Shown here piece after piece: positions 9,394-20,791 of a DNA stretch of 64,000 nucleotides; the first letter of the stretch is position 1; each line of letters opens with the position of its first letter. Source of the stretch: Chelativorans alearensis (lineage in GTDB: Bacteria > Pseudomonadota > Alphaproteobacteria > Rhizobiales > Rhizobiaceae); the NCBI RefSeq assembly GCF_010993735.1, contig NZ_WQNI01000011.1, positions 115,108-179,107 of the forward strand. Direction: 5' to 3'. The notes beneath the pieces were generated by a model, which was not told the origin of the DNA, did no database searches, and saw only the letters and a program-made list of their open reading frames with translations. A program made the translations under genes and the position numbers.

Positions 9394-9876
9394 ATGGCAC
9401 ACACAGACGCACATTCAAGGACGCTCGACGGCGAGGTCATCGCCGCGCGCCTCGATGACTGGCGCACCCTTCAGGGCGTGCGCACGCGGCGCGTCATCGC
9501 CTTTTTCGTCGACTATCTCCTGATCGGCCTGATTCTCATCCCCGTCGGGCTCCTGGTGTTCCTGTTCGGCCTCCTCACCCTCGGCCTCGGCTGGCTGCTC
9601 TTCGGCATTCTCGGGCCGGTGATAGCCCTTCTCTATGTCGCCGCCACACTCGGGGGGCGGCATCAATCCACCCTCGGCATGCGGATGATGGGCATTCGCC
9701 TCGAAAGGCTCGACGGCGGCCGCGTCGACCCTCTTCTGGCGGTCGTCCACACGGTTCTTTTCTGGGCCGGCAACGCCATCCTCACGCCTCTTATCCTGCT
9801 CGCCACCCTCATCCTTCGCTACAAGCGCGCCGTGCACGACCTGCTTCTGGGCACGGTGGTGGTGCGCGCCGACTGA
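9394..9876 (+). CDS. RDD family membrane protein
   Basis: A 160-residue inner-membrane protein of the RDD family. It has the opening Arg and Asp of the family motif (TRRVIAFFVDYLLIG) and two or three further hydrophobic segments, including a long one at about residues 45-90 and another at about 118-145. The conserved segment LGMRMMGIRL and the terminal RAVHDLLLGT are also diagnostic. Function is unknown; some relatives affect ion or solute transport. The start is preceded by GGCAGGAGCCC, a good ribosome binding site. It normally lies between hemB and bpt in rhizobia. Confidence 0.85.
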   Translation: MAHTDAHSRTLDGEVIAARLDDWRTLQGVRTRRVIAFFVDYLLIGLILIPVGLLVFLFGLLTLGLGWLLFGILGPVIALLYVAATLGGRHQSTLGMRMMGIRLERLDGGRVDPLLAVVHTVLFWAGNAILTPLILLATLILRYKRAVHDLLLGTVVVRAD

Positions 9877-9887
9877 CGGAACGGCGT

Positions 9888-9911
9888 ACCACGCCGAGGC
9901 GAAGGCGTGGT
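9888..9911 (+). terminator. GC-rich hairpin after the RDD gene
   Basis: ACCACGCC and GGCGTGGT form an 8-bp stem with an 8-nt loop a few bases after the RDD stop codon. There is no T tract, so it could stabilise the 3' end or be a weak or factor-assisted terminator. Low confidence. Confidence 0.3.
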
Positions 9912-10029
9912 GCAAAGTTGCGCATGAGATGGTAGCGCGGGCAAATCCATGCTTGCGGCGGCAAGCGCCGTGCTTATGCTCTGGCGCACCTGCGGGCAGC
10001 GGCCCGCGTGCAGTTGAATGCGGGACGCG

Positions 10030-11862
10030 ATGGCCGATTTCCACCTCTGGATGACCTATGCGATCATCCTCGTAACCGTCGTCGCCTATACGAGCGAGCG
10101 CTTCGCGCTGGAGCAGGTGGCGCTGGGGAGCCTTGCGGCCTTCCTCTTCCTGTTCGCCGTCTTCCCTTACGCGAACGAGACCTATGGCAGCCTGAACCCG
10201 GAAGAGCTCTTGACCGGCTTCGCCAATCCGGCGCTTGCCACGGTGCTTGCGCTTCTCATCGTCGGCCAGGGCCTCTTCGCCACCGACGCCATGGACAGGC
10301 CGGCGCGCATGATCTCGCGCCTGGGCGGCCGCTCCAGCACCCGCGCCATCATTATTACCGTGTTGGCCGCCGCCGTCTTGAGCGCCGTTTTGAACAACAC
10401 GCCGGTGGTGGTCATCTTCATTCCCGTGCTCACGGTGATGGCGGCGCATCGCGGCTTTGCCGCCTCCAAGGCGCTGATGCCGCTTTCCTTCCTCACCATC
10501 CTGGGCGGCATGACGACGCTGATCGGCTCCTCCACCAACCTTCTGGTAGCAGGCGTCGCTGCCAAGTCGGGCATCGGCATCGATTTTTTCGACATCACCG
10601 TCCCGGGCGCGATGCTCGCCGCCGTCGGCGCGGTCTATGTGCTCGGCGTCATGCCGCGCATCCTGCGCAAGACCAGCAACGAGACCAGCTATCAGCAGAC
10701 GGTCTCCGGCACCCAGTTCATCGGCGAGATCCGGCTGACGGCGGGTCATCCCTTCATCGGCATCGAATCGCGCGCCGGCCTGTTTCCCGGCCTCGGCGAA
10801 TTGACCCCGCGCCTCATCGTGCGGCGCGGCATGAATTTCTATCCGCCTTTCGAGAACGTCACCCTCTCGGAGGGCGACCGGCTGGTGGTGACGGCGACGC
10901 GGCGCGCTTTCCTGAACGCCCTTTCGAGGGGCGGCGCCAGCATCGTCTCCGACAGCGCCGACGAGCATTTTGCAGGCACCGGCGATCCCTCGCAGCCGCT
11001 GGGCCCAGACTACCATCTCGCCGAGGCGGTCATCGCGCCTGCATCGCGCCATGCCGGGCGCACCATCCGCAACGCCGGCATCGACACCACCCACGGCATC
11101 CACATGCTCGGCGTGCAGCGCAAGCACCGCATGGGCCGCATGCCGATGTCGGAAATCCGCCTGGAGCCCGGCGACACGATCCTCATCGGCGGCACCGACA
11201 GGGCCTTCGAGGAGCTGCGCGAGGGGCACGATCTCCTGGTGCTGGAATGGTCGGCCGAGCCCGTGCCGCAGCGCCGCAAGGCCGGCATCGCCATCGCCAT
11301 ATTCGCCTTCATCGTGATCACGGCGGCGCTCGACCTGCTTCCGATCGTGGCAACCTCGATCATCGGCGCCGTCGCCATGATCGCCACGGGCTGCCTCACC
11401 CTGCCGCAGGCGGGCCGCGCCTTCGACCGGCAGATCTTCGTGCTCGTCGGCGCCTCCATCGCCGCCGCGACGGCGCTCGAGCGCACCGGCGGCGCTCAGC
11501 TCATCGCCGATGCGGCGGTGAGGCTGATGGACGGCCAAAGCTCGGCGGTTGTCTTGTCGGGCTTCTTCGCCGTGGTGGCGGTACTGACGAACTTCCTGTC
11601 CAACAACGCCACCGCCGTTCTGTTCACCCCCATCGCCGTCGGCATCGCGCAGGCCATCGGCGCGCCGCCGATGGCTTTCGTCGCCGCCACCATCTTCGCC
11701 GCCAACGCCTCCTTCGCCACCCCCATCGGCTATCAGACCAACCTCCTGGTGATGGGCCCCGGCCACTACTCCTTTCGCGACTTCATCAAGGCGGGCGCGC
11801 CGCTGGTGGCAATAATATGGTTGACGTTTTCCCTCGTCGGTCCATGGTATTATGGGCTTTGA
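10030..11862 (+). CDS. SLC13/DASS-type anion permease with central TrkA-C domains
   Basis: A ~610-residue inner-membrane transporter of the divalent anion:sodium symporter/citrate-transporter superfamily. Membrane segments flank two cytoplasmic RCK C-terminal (TrkA-C) domains at about residues 215-420. The two SNN/NNT-type substrate motifs are visible as [11 protein letters not shown] with SSTNLLV in the first half and [12 protein letters not shown] with YQTNLLV in the second. Homologues carry sulfate, dicarboxylates or similar anions, and the substrate cannot be read here. I prefer the second ATG because GGGAC lies upstream; a start 12 bases earlier is possible. It sits between the RDD gene and bpt. 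Confidence 0.85.
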   Translation: MADFHLWMTYAIILVTVVAYTSERFALEQVALGSLAAFLFLFAVFPYANETYGSLNPEELLTGFANPALATVLALLIVGQGLFATDAMDRPARMISRLGGRSSTRAIIITVLAAAVLSAVLNNTPVVVIFIPVLTVMAAHRGFAASKALMPLSFLTILGGMTTLIGSSTNLLVAGVAAKSGIGIDFFDITVPGAMLAAVGAVYVLGVMPRILRKTSNETSYQQTVSGTQFIGEIRLTAGHPFIGIESRAGLFPGLGELTPRLIVRRGMNFYPPFENVTLSEGDRLVVTATRRAFLNALSRGGASIVSDSADEHFAGTGDPSQPLGPDYHLAEAVIAPASRHAGRTIRNAGIDTTHGIHMLGVQRKHRMGRMPMSEIRLEPGDTILIGGTDRAFEELREGHDLLVLEWSAEPVPQRRKAGIAIAIFAFIVITAALDLLPIVATSIIGAVAMIATGCLTLPQAGRAFDRQIFVLVGASIAAATALERTGGAQLIADAAVRLMDGQSSAVVLSGFFAVVAVLTNFLSNNATAVLFTPIAVGIAQAIGAPPMAFVAATIFAANASFATPIGYQTNLLVMGPGHYSFRDFIKAGAPLVAIIWLTFSLVGPWYYGL

Positions 11863-11885
11863 CAAGGGAGCGACGCCCACGAAAA

Positions 11886-12632
11886 ATGACGCACCACCAG
11901 ACACAATCGCCGCAATTCTTCCTCACGGCGCCCTCGCCCTGCCCCTATCTGGAGGGCCAGTACGAGCGCAAGGTGTTCACGCACCTTGTCGGCGACAAGG
12001 CGCCTGAGCTCAACGACCTTCTGACCCAGGGCGGCTTCCGCCGCTCGCAGAACATCGCCTACCGGCCGGCCTGCGAGACCTGCCGGGCCTGCGTGTCGGT
12101 GCGCATCCTGGCGCAGGAGTTCCAGCCGACGAAGAGCATGAAGCGCATCGTGAAGCGCAACGCCGACCTGATCGGCACCGCCCATGACGCCGAGCCGTCG
12201 ACCGAGCAATACTCCCTCTTCCGCGCCTATCTGGACGCCCGCCACAGGCGCGGCGGCATGTCGGACATGACGGTGCTCGACTACGCCATGATGGTGGAAG
12301 ACACCCACGTCGACACCAAGGTGATCGAATACCGCCGGCGCGGCCCCGATTCCTTCATCACCGGCCGCGGCGAGGGCCCGCTCCTGGCGGTGGCGCTCAC
12401 CGACCAGATGACCGACGGCCTGTCCATGGTCTATTCCTTCTACGATCCGGCCGTCGAGGACCGCTCGCTCGGCACCTTCATGATCCTCGACCACATCCGC
12501 CGCGCCACCGCGGCCGGTCTGCCCCACGTCTATCTCGGCTACTGGGTCGGTGGCGCCCGCAAGATGGCCTATAAGGTGCGCTTCAAGCCGCAGGAGCATC
12601 TGGGGCCGAACGGGTGGGAGCGCTTCGAATAG
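11886..12632 (+). CDS. bpt: Aspartate/glutamate leucyltransferase Bpt
   Basis: Bacterial protein transferase of the ATE superfamily. It transfers leucine from Leu-tRNA to N-terminal Asp or Glu, creating N-degrons for ClpS-ClpAP. The 248-residue protein has the conserved N-terminal [16 protein letters not shown] and the cysteine motif [11 protein letters not shown]. The C-terminal part, with [17 protein letters not shown] and [15 protein letters not shown], is a GNAT-like catalytic domain. It starts 23 bases after the permease gene, so the two may be cotranscribed. The downstream adaptor and unfoldase (clpS-clpA) are also in this window, at about 50 kb. Confidence 0.92.
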   Translation: MTHHQTQSPQFFLTAPSPCPYLEGQYERKVFTHLVGDKAPELNDLLTQGGFRRSQNIAYRPACETCRACVSVRILAQEFQPTKSMKRIVKRNADLIGTAHDAEPSTEQYSLFRAYLDARHRRGGMSDMTVLDYAMMVEDTHVDTKVIEYRRRGPDSFITGRGEGPLLAVALTDQMTDGLSMVYSFYDPAVEDRSLGTFMILDHIRRATAAGLPHVYLGYWVGGARKMAYKVRFKPQEHLGPNGWERFE

Positions 12633-12780
12633 CCTCACGGCCGTAACGGCGGGCCGGGCGGCATGCCGCCGATATTTCTTTATCACCTCCAGCTTCCCTA
12701 CACAGCGATACGGTTGCAAACGCGTTTAGTTGCGGGCGCGGTCACGATGCGTTTGCCGTAAACGTAGGGAGACTGTCTCG

Positions 12781-15700
12781 ATGGTTCAAAACCAGATCGG
12801 GGAAATGAGACCGGTGCATAAAAACCGGCATGCGAAGCCACGCAGAACAGTCCGCGGCCTTCCGCCTCTTCCTTTCAAAGCCGCGCGCGAGCGTGGGCTA
12901 AAGCTGGTATGCGGCGTGGTGGGGGCCCTGGCCCTGCTCGCCGGCCTTGGTTCCCCCGCTCAGGCGCAGGTTCAGCCGCCTGTCGTCACCTGCTTCACCG
13001 ATGGCGCCATATTCAACACCGCGTATAACGCGGCGACGGGAGGTACGCTCGACAGTGGGAACGATGCTTATTGGGAAGTGGCTGAAACCACCGAGGATGT
13101 CAGAGGCCAGCCGCCAACGAACCTGACATATCAAAGAGCGGTTGTCATCGAAACGCCCGCGCCCGGCTGGGCCGCATCTCCCTACGCTAATGCGGACTGG
13201 ATATCGATCCAAGCCAACGGGCTGCATCAGCAAAACCCCACTGGGCACCTCGATATATTTTACCGGTTCAGCTTCTACCTCGATCCGCAAGTCCAAACGG
13301 ATCGCCTCGCCCTGGATATGGCTTTCTGGGCCGACGACAACATCTTCGAGACGTGGGTAAACGGCACCGCGCAGGGCGTCAGATCTCCTTACCCAGCAGG
13401 CCAAGAATATGACTTTCCGGGGTTTTTCCAAGGAAACGGCGCAGTCGGTGTTTTGCCCGGCCCGTGGAACACCGGCACCGGTCCCGGCGATCTCAACGAA
13501 ATAGTCGTTCATATCAAGTCGGCCGGGGGCTTCCAGGGGTTGCTTTCGCAGTTTGACCCAGGGGGGCTTTGCCAGCCGGTACTGACGCTGCAAAAAGCCG
13601 TGATAAACGACAACGGCGGCACGGCGAGTGCAACCGACGGCTTTACGCTTAGCGCAACGGGGCCGCAAGGCGCGGCAGCGCCCGTAACGATTTCGGGGCA
13701 ATATACGGATCCGGCCAACCCGGCCATAACCGACCAACTGGTCGCGACGGGCGAATACCAACTCTCGGAGGTGGTTCCCGTTGCCGGATATACGCCCAGC
13801 TATAGCTGCGAGATCCAACGCTTTTTCGAAGATGGCACGTCCCAGACCATCATCGACGACGACGATCAAAACGTTGAGCTCCACACCGCCGATATCGCCG
13901 TCTGCACCATCACCAACGACGACCAGCCGGCACAGCTTACGTTGCAGAAGCTGGTCACCAACGACAATGGCGGGTCGGCCGCGCCGGCCGATTTCACGCT
14001 CGTCGCCACGGGGCCGACGTCGATCCAAGGCGCCCACGGCAGCCAGACGGTGACGAACGCCGAGGTGAGCGCGGGATCCTATACCTTGTCGGAGGCCAAC
14101 GGCCCGGCCGGCTACGCGGCTACCGGCCCCTACATCTGCGCGGTCAACGGCGCCGCCGCCGTCGCCGACCAGATAACGCTCGCGAGCGGCGATCAGGCGG
14201 TGTGCACCGTAACCAACGACGACCAACCGGCCACCCTGACGCTGCAGGTGACCGTGCAGAATGATAACGGGGGCACCGCCACGGACGCCGATTTCACTTT
14301 GCGGGCTGCCGGCCCGACGACGATCGAGGATGCGGAAGGCGCCAATGCCGTAACGGATGCAGAGGTCGACGCCGGCGCCTACACCCTCTCCGTGCCGACG
14401 GCGCCCTCCGGCTATGCAGCCGTCGGCCCTTACAGCTGCACGGTGAACGGCGGCAATCCCGTCGAAAGCGACAATCTGTCGCTCGTTCCCGGCGATGTGG
14501 CCGTCTGCACCGTCACCTACCGGGACGAGGCGGCCACGCTCACCTTGCAGAAAGTGCTCAACCTCACCCATGGCGGGTCGGCTCAAAGAGGGGATTTCAC
14601 CTTGACGGCGACCGCCACCGGGGCCACGGCGCCGATCGTCTCAGGCGCGCATGGCGAGCCGCAGGTCACGGGCGCAGCGGTGAGCGCCGCCACCTATGTG
14701 CTGGCGGAAACAGGCGGTCCGAGCGGCTACACGGCCGGCCCCTATCGCTGTTCGATCAACAATGGCGCCGAGGCCGCCCTTACCAACGACGAGGTCACGC
14801 TCGCCGTCGGCGACACGGCTGTGTGCACCGTGACCAATTCCGATCAGCCGGCAAAACTGACGCTGCTGGTCGACGTCCGCAACGACAACGGCGGCACCGC
14901 CACGGATAACGATTTCACCCTGCGGGCCGACGGGCCGACACAGATCGAGGGCACTGAAGCCGGCACGGCGGTAACGCAGGCCGAAGTCGACGCCGGCGCC
15001 TATGCCCTTTCCGTGCCGACGGCGCCCCCCGGCTACGCTCCCACCGGCTCCTACAGCTGCACGGTCAACGGCGGCAATCCCGTATCGAGCGACGATCTCG
15101 CACTCAATTCCGGCGATGAGGCCGTCTGCACCATCGTTTACCAGGACCAGGCGGCGACGCTGACGCTGAGAAAGGTCGTGCGCAACGAGAAGGTCGGCAC
15201 CGCGAAAGCGGAGGACTTCATCCTCGCCGCCGCTGGTCCCACGCCGATCGAGGGAAACCATGGGAGCCCGGACGTCACCGGCGCTTCGGTGAAGGCGGGC
15301 GATTACACGCTGTCGGAAGCCGATAATGTACCCGGCTATTCAGCCGTCGGTCCCTATGAATGCGAGCAGGACGGCACCGCCCTTCCGCCGGCCAACACGG
15401 TCACGCTCGGGCCGGGCACCGCGACCGTCTGCACCGTTACGAACCTCGACCAGGCAGCCACGCTGACGCTCCTGAAGGCATTGGTGAACGACGATGGAGG
15501 GACCGCCGTAAAAGGAGACTTCGTGCTTACGGCGAGTGGCCCGGTCGAAAAGCGAGGGCCCGAGGGGCATGCGGACGTGACACAAGCGCAAGTGCCGCTC
15601 GGAGCCTATACGCTGAGCGAGGATGGGCCCTCGGGCTACGGCTCGAGCCTCTACAGTTGCGTCGTCAACAACGCTGCCGCCGTCGAAGGCAATACATTGA

Positions 15701-17478
15701 CGCTGGCGGCCAACGACGTGGCGGTGTGCACCGTCACCAACGACGATATCCGGCTCGAAAAGACGGGGCCCGTGGAAGAGGGCGGCCTGCTCGCCGACGT
15801 CGCCGAACCCGGCGAGACGCTGATCTACACCCTGACGCTCACCAACGACGGCGATGTCGATGGCCTCTATGACCTCGTCGACGATATGGATGACAGCATC
15901 AGCTATGTCGGGCTGGCCGAAGGCGGCGCGGGACTGGGCGAGCCGAGCAATACCGACCCCCTGGAATGGAAGGATGTCGTGGTTCCCGCCCGCGGCCAGG
16001 TGGCCGTCAGATACAAGGTGAAGGTCGCCGACCCGATCCCCAACGGTGTCGAGATGATCCGCAATTGCGCCGGCCCGGGCGTCTGCGTCGAGATCGCCGC
16101 AGCCGGCAAGGTCACGACCAGAAAGGCGATTGTGGAGGAAGAGGGCGGCGCGCAGGACGATCTGGTGGAGCCGGGCGAGATCCTGACATTCGAGATCACG
16201 CTCATCAACGAAGGCCGCGCCCCCTCCCCTTATAATCTCGAAGACCGGGCCGATCCCCACCTCACCTATATCGCGGGTTCGGCAGAGGGCTCGGCAAATG
16301 CCGGCGAGCCGGCGAGCACGAGACCGCTGGTGTGGCGCGCCATCACGGTGCCGGCCGGCAATCCGCTGGTCGTCAGATATAAGATGAAGGTCGCCGACGA
16401 CCTGCCCCCCGACGTGAAGACCGTCAGCAACCTGGCGTATGCGGAAGGCAAGGCGCTGCCCGCGAACTTCTGCGGGATCACTCCGGGAGCCTGCGTCGTT
16501 GCCGATACCGTGAACCTGACGCTCACCAAGACCGCCGGCCTGACCGAAGTGCGAAGGGGCGAGACGGTGCCGTTCACGATCCGGGCCGTCAACAATGCCG
16601 GCGCGCCGGTGCGGGATCTCACGCTGATCGACACGATCCCGCCCGGCTTCCGTTTCATGGAAGGTTCCGCCACCATCGCCGGCAAGCCCGTCACTCCAAC
16701 CGTCGAAGGCCGTTCGCTGCAATTCTCCATCGCATCGATCGAGGCCAATGGGGAACTGGAGGTCAAGCTTAGCCTGCAGGCGCTCGCCTCCGTCAAGCCC
16801 GGCGAATATGTGAACCGCGCCGGCCTCTTCGATGTGCGCGGCCGCGAAATCGTGACGCAGGCGGAGGCGAGGGTCGAGATCACGGTCGACCCGGTCTTCG
16901 ACTGCGGCGACATCGTCGGAAGGGTCTTCGACGATATCAACCGCAACGGCTATCAGGATCCGGGCGAGGTGGGCCTGGGCGGCGTCCGCCTTTCCACCGT
17001 CGCCGGCCTCTTGGTGACCACCGACGCGCAAGGCCGCTTCCATGTCGCCTGCGCGGACCTGCCCGATCAACGCATCGGTACGAACTTCATCATGAAGCTA
17101 GACCCGCGCACGCTGCCCGCGGGCTACAGGATCGTCAGCGAAAACCCGCGCCTCGTCCGGCTCACGGCAGGCAAGGTCCAGCGTCTCAATTTTGCCGCCG
17201 CGCTCGGCCGCCTCGTGCGCGTCGACGTGAATGACGCGGCATTCGCGCCCGGAACGACCGCGCTCCTGCCTGAATGGCACACGCAGCTTCCGGGCCTCAT
17301 CGCCTTGCTCGAGCAAGAGCCGTCGATCCTGCGCATCGCCTATGTCGAAGCCACCGGCGACCGGCGCCTCGCCGCCCAGCGCGTCAAACAGATGCGCCGC
17401 ACGGTTGCCGAAATGTGGAAGGCGGTGCCGGCCCGCTACCGCCTGGAGATCGAATCGCGCATCGAGATCGGCCGGTAA
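12781..17478 (+). CDS. Giant secreted repeat protein (prealbumin-like repeats, DUF11-like and SdrD-B-like domains)
   Basis: A 1565-residue predicted exported protein. A long basic n-region precedes a hydrophobic core and cleavage near residue 62 (SPAQA|Q). Residues ~65-265 look like an adhesin or lectin-type beta-sandwich (FWADDNIFETWVNG). Seven tandem ~100-residue repeats follow at ~268-990, each with L-TL..K--NDNGGTA, a YTLSE-like strand, a YxC and a terminal AVCTVTNDDQ. The second and third DUF11-like units span ~993-1365, then an SdrD-B-like domain (GRVFDDINRNGYQDPGE) at ~1375-1475 and an OmpA-like tail. No LPXTG or autotransporter barrel is visible. The start was chosen for GGGAG about 10 bases upstream. 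A role in attachment or the cell surface is inferred. Confidence 0.75.
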   Translation: MVQNQIGEMRPVHKNRHAKPRRTVRGLPPLPFKAARERGLKLVCGVVGALALLAGLGSPAQAQVQPPVVTCFTDGAIFNTAYNAATGGTLDSGNDAYWEVAETTEDVRGQPPTNLTYQRAVVIETPAPGWAASPYANADWISIQANGLHQQNPTGHLDIFYRFSFYLDPQVQTDRLALDMAFWADDNIFETWVNGTAQGVRSPYPAGQEYDFPGFFQGNGAVGVLPGPWNTGTGPGDLNEIVVHIKSAGGFQGLLSQFDPGGLCQPVLTLQKAVINDNGGTASATDGFTLSATGPQGAAAPVTISGQYTDPANPAITDQLVATGEYQLSEVVPVAGYTPSYSCEIQRFFEDGTSQTIIDDDDQNVELHTADIAVCTITNDDQPAQLTLQKLVTNDNGGSAAPADFTLVATGPTSIQGAHGSQTVTNAEVSAGSYTLSEANGPAGYAATGPYICAVNGAAAVADQITLASGDQAVCTVTNDDQPATLTLQVTVQNDNGGTATDADFTLRAAGPTTIEDAEGANAVTDAEVDAGAYTLSVPTAPSGYAAVGPYSCTVNGGNPVESDNLSLVPGDVAVCTVTYRDEAATLTLQKVLNLTHGGSAQRGDFTLTATATGATAPIVSGAHGEPQVTGAAVSAATYVLAETGGPSGYTAGPYRCSINNGAEAALTNDEVTLAVGDTAVCTVTNSDQPAKLTLLVDVRNDNGGTATDNDFTLRADGPTQIEGTEAGTAVTQAEVDAGAYALSVPTAPPGYAPTGSYSCTVNGGNPVSSDDLALNSGDEAVCTIVYQDQAATLTLRKVVRNEKVGTAKAEDFILAAAGPTPIEGNHGSPDVTGASVKAGDYTLSEADNVPGYSAVGPYECEQDGTALPPANTVTLGPGTATVCTVTNLDQAATLTLLKALVNDDGGTAVKGDFVLTASGPVEKRGPEGHADVTQAQVPLGAYTLSEDGPSGYGSSLYSCVVNNAAAVEGNTLTLAANDVAVCTVTNDDIRLEKTGPVEEGGLLADVAEPGETLIYTLTLTNDGDVDGLYDLVDDMDDSISYVGLAEGGAGLGEPSNTDPLEWKDVVVPARGQVAVRYKVKVADPIPNGVEMIRNCAGPGVCVEIAAAGKVTTRKAIVEEEGGAQDDLVEPGEILTFEITLINEGRAPSPYNLEDRADPHLTYIAGSAEGSANAGEPASTRPLVWRAITVPAGNPLVVRYKMKVADDLPPDVKTVSNLAYAEGKALPANFCGITPGACVVADTVNLTLTKTAGLTEVRRGETVPFTIRAVNNAGAPVRDLTLIDTIPPGFRFMEGSATIAGKPVTPTVEGRSLQFSIASIEANGELEVKLSLQALASVKPGEYVNRAGLFDVRGREIVTQAEARVEITVDPVFDCGDIVGRVFDDINRNGYQDPGEVGLGGVRLSTVAGLLVTTDAQGRFHVACADLPDQRIGTNFIMKLDPRTLPAGYRIVSENPRLVRLTAGKVQRLNFAAALGRLVRVDVNDAAFAPGTTALLPEWHTQLPGLIALLEQEPSILRIAYVEATGDRRLAAQRVKQMRRTVAEMWKAVPARYRLEIESRIEIGR
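13578..15750 (+). repeat. Seven tandem ~300-bp protein-coding repeats
   Basis: Units begin at about 13578, 13934, 14231, 14534, 14852, 15153 and 15456. Each encodes one beta-rich module with two cysteines (Y-x-C and A-V-C-T). Units 3 and 5 form one subtype (TATDxDFTLRA, SVPTAP, NGGNPV), and units 2, 4, 6 and 7 another (YTLSE-type). The middle of the array therefore alternates. DNA identity between units is moderate, so these are old or diversified duplications rather than slipped copies. Confidence 0.85.
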
Positions 17479-17510
17479 GAAGCGGGCGTCATGGAGTGGA
17501 CGGCGCTCGC

Positions 17511-17568
17511 CGGTAGAGCAATTCCAGGAAAAGTGGGAACCGGTTTTCCGTCTGGAATTGCTCTACCG
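17511..17568. repeat. Rhizobial palindromic element, copy 1 (bidirectional terminator candidate)
   Basis: A perfect 17-bp inverted repeat (arms 17511-17527 and 17552-17568) encloses a second small stem, GGAAAA/TTTTCC. It lies between the 3' ends of two convergent genes, the giant repeat protein and the AHSA1 gene, and so probably ends both transcripts. A second copy occurs at 23855-23901, identical at 45 of 47 positions over the shared core. Such elements recur in rhizobial intergenic DNA. Confidence 0.85.
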
Positions 17569-17576
17569 CCCTCCCC

Positions 17577-18059
17577 TCACATCTTCGCCAAAAGCTCCGC
17601 CAGCTGATCCGCGCATTGCCCCCAGCCTTCGTGGAACCCCATCTCCTCGTGGGCTTTGCGGTCTTCAACGGTCCAGTGCCGGGCGCGCGCGGTGTAGCGT
17701 GTCTTGCCGCCCTCGTCCTCGAAGGTGATGATGCCGGTGAAGAAAGGCTTCTCGGAAGGCTGCCAGGCCTCCGTATAGGCGTCGGTGAAGACGATCTTCT
17801 CGTTCTCCACCACCTCCAGATAGACGCCCTGGTTCGGATAGTCCTTGCCGTCGGGATCGCGCATGACGATGCGGCTGGTGCCTCCGGGCCGCACGTCGAG
17901 TTCGACCGCCGAAATGGTCCACGGCTTCGGCACGAACCACTGCTTCATGATCTCCGGGTCGGTCCAGGCGCGAAAGACCTTCTCGCGCGGCGCGTCGAAA
18001 ACGCGCGTCAGCACGAGTTCCCGGTCGTGCGCGGGGGTGGAGTTTTCCTGGGTGGTCAT
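17577..18059 (-). CDS. AHSA1/SRPBCC-family protein
   Basis: A 160-residue single-domain protein of the Activator of Hsp90 ATPase homologue 1-like (START/SRPBCC) fold. The opening strand ELVLTRVFDAPREKVFRAWTD and the segment MKQWFVPKPWT are typical. So are the later strands with GGTSRIVMRDPDG and the C-terminal helix starting HEGWGQCADQLAELL. These proteins bind hydrophobic ligands in a cavity, and no specific ligand can be read. The start ATG is fixed by a strong AAGGAGGA ribosome binding site. A palindromic repeat element separates it from parC upstream. Confidence 0.9.
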   Translation of the reverse strand: MTTQENSTPAHDRELVLTRVFDAPREKVFRAWTDPEIMKQWFVPKPWTISAVELDVRPGGTSRIVMRDPDGKDYPNQGVYLEVVENEKIVFTDAYTEAWQPSEKPFFTGIITFEDEGGKTRYTARARHWTVEDRKAHEEMGFHEGWGQCADQLAELLAKM

Positions 18060-18143
18060 GATGTCCTCCTTGGGTTGCTTTCCGTGCCGAGGACGATAAC
18101 ACGAGGACAAATCCGACACGCCCCTTCCCTTTCGCCAGGCGGT

Positions 18144-18325
18144 AGGGCTGTCGCATATGGATTTTGAGTCCCTGATGGTACCCCCACCCCTCACCCCTCC
18201 CCTCAAGGGGGAGGGGGAGGGGGACGATGGAGGGCTCGGCCTGCCTCCCTCCCCCTTGAGGGGAGGGATTGAGGGTGGGGGTCCGGCGAAGCCGAACAAA
18301 GAATCGGTCCATATGCGATAGCCCT
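18144..18325. repeat. 182-bp nested palindrome between parC and the AHSA1 gene
   Basis: The outer arms at 18144-18161 and 18308-18325 match over 17 of 18 bases (AGGGCTGTCGCATATGGA against its complement). The inner arms at about 18180-18215 and 18246-18281 are C/G-rich and match over ~36 bases with few mismatches around CCCCTCAAGGGGGAGG. The whole could fold into one long hairpin. It carries no gene and resembles a non-autonomous repeat unit common in rhizobia; no flanking target-site duplication was obvious. Confidence 0.8.
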
Positions 18326-18348
18326 CCCAGCAAGGGAGCGAAAGGCGC

Positions 18349-20604
<2,256 letters not shown>

Positions 20605-20791
20605 GGCTTCCGGTTAGACCAGCAGACGATTCGCGGCAAGTGGGAAGGCGGTTGTGACGCAAGGGATCGCTTGAAAACTCAAGCCCGGCGTGTACGGCAC
20701 CCCTGTCAGCATCTGTCAGGAATGTTTTCCTATCCCCATTCACGCCCCTCCCGACCCGTGCGATAATCCCGCCTGAAGAAAGGAGAAGGCC

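Noticed and set aside
10019..10029. An upstream ATG as start of the permease
   Set aside because: It lacks a Shine-Dalgarno sequence, while the ATG four codons later has GGGAC in a suitable position. The difference is four residues.
9415..11904. An 829-codon open frame on the minus strand
   Set aside because: It is antisense to the RDD and permease genes. The translation is His/Gly/Asp-rich with no domain.
13578..15750. Tandem 300-bp repeats suggesting a CRISPR or satellite array
   Set aside because: The repeats are in frame, diverged and encode recognisable beta-rich modules with conserved cysteines. They lack the short identical repeats and unique spacers of CRISPR.
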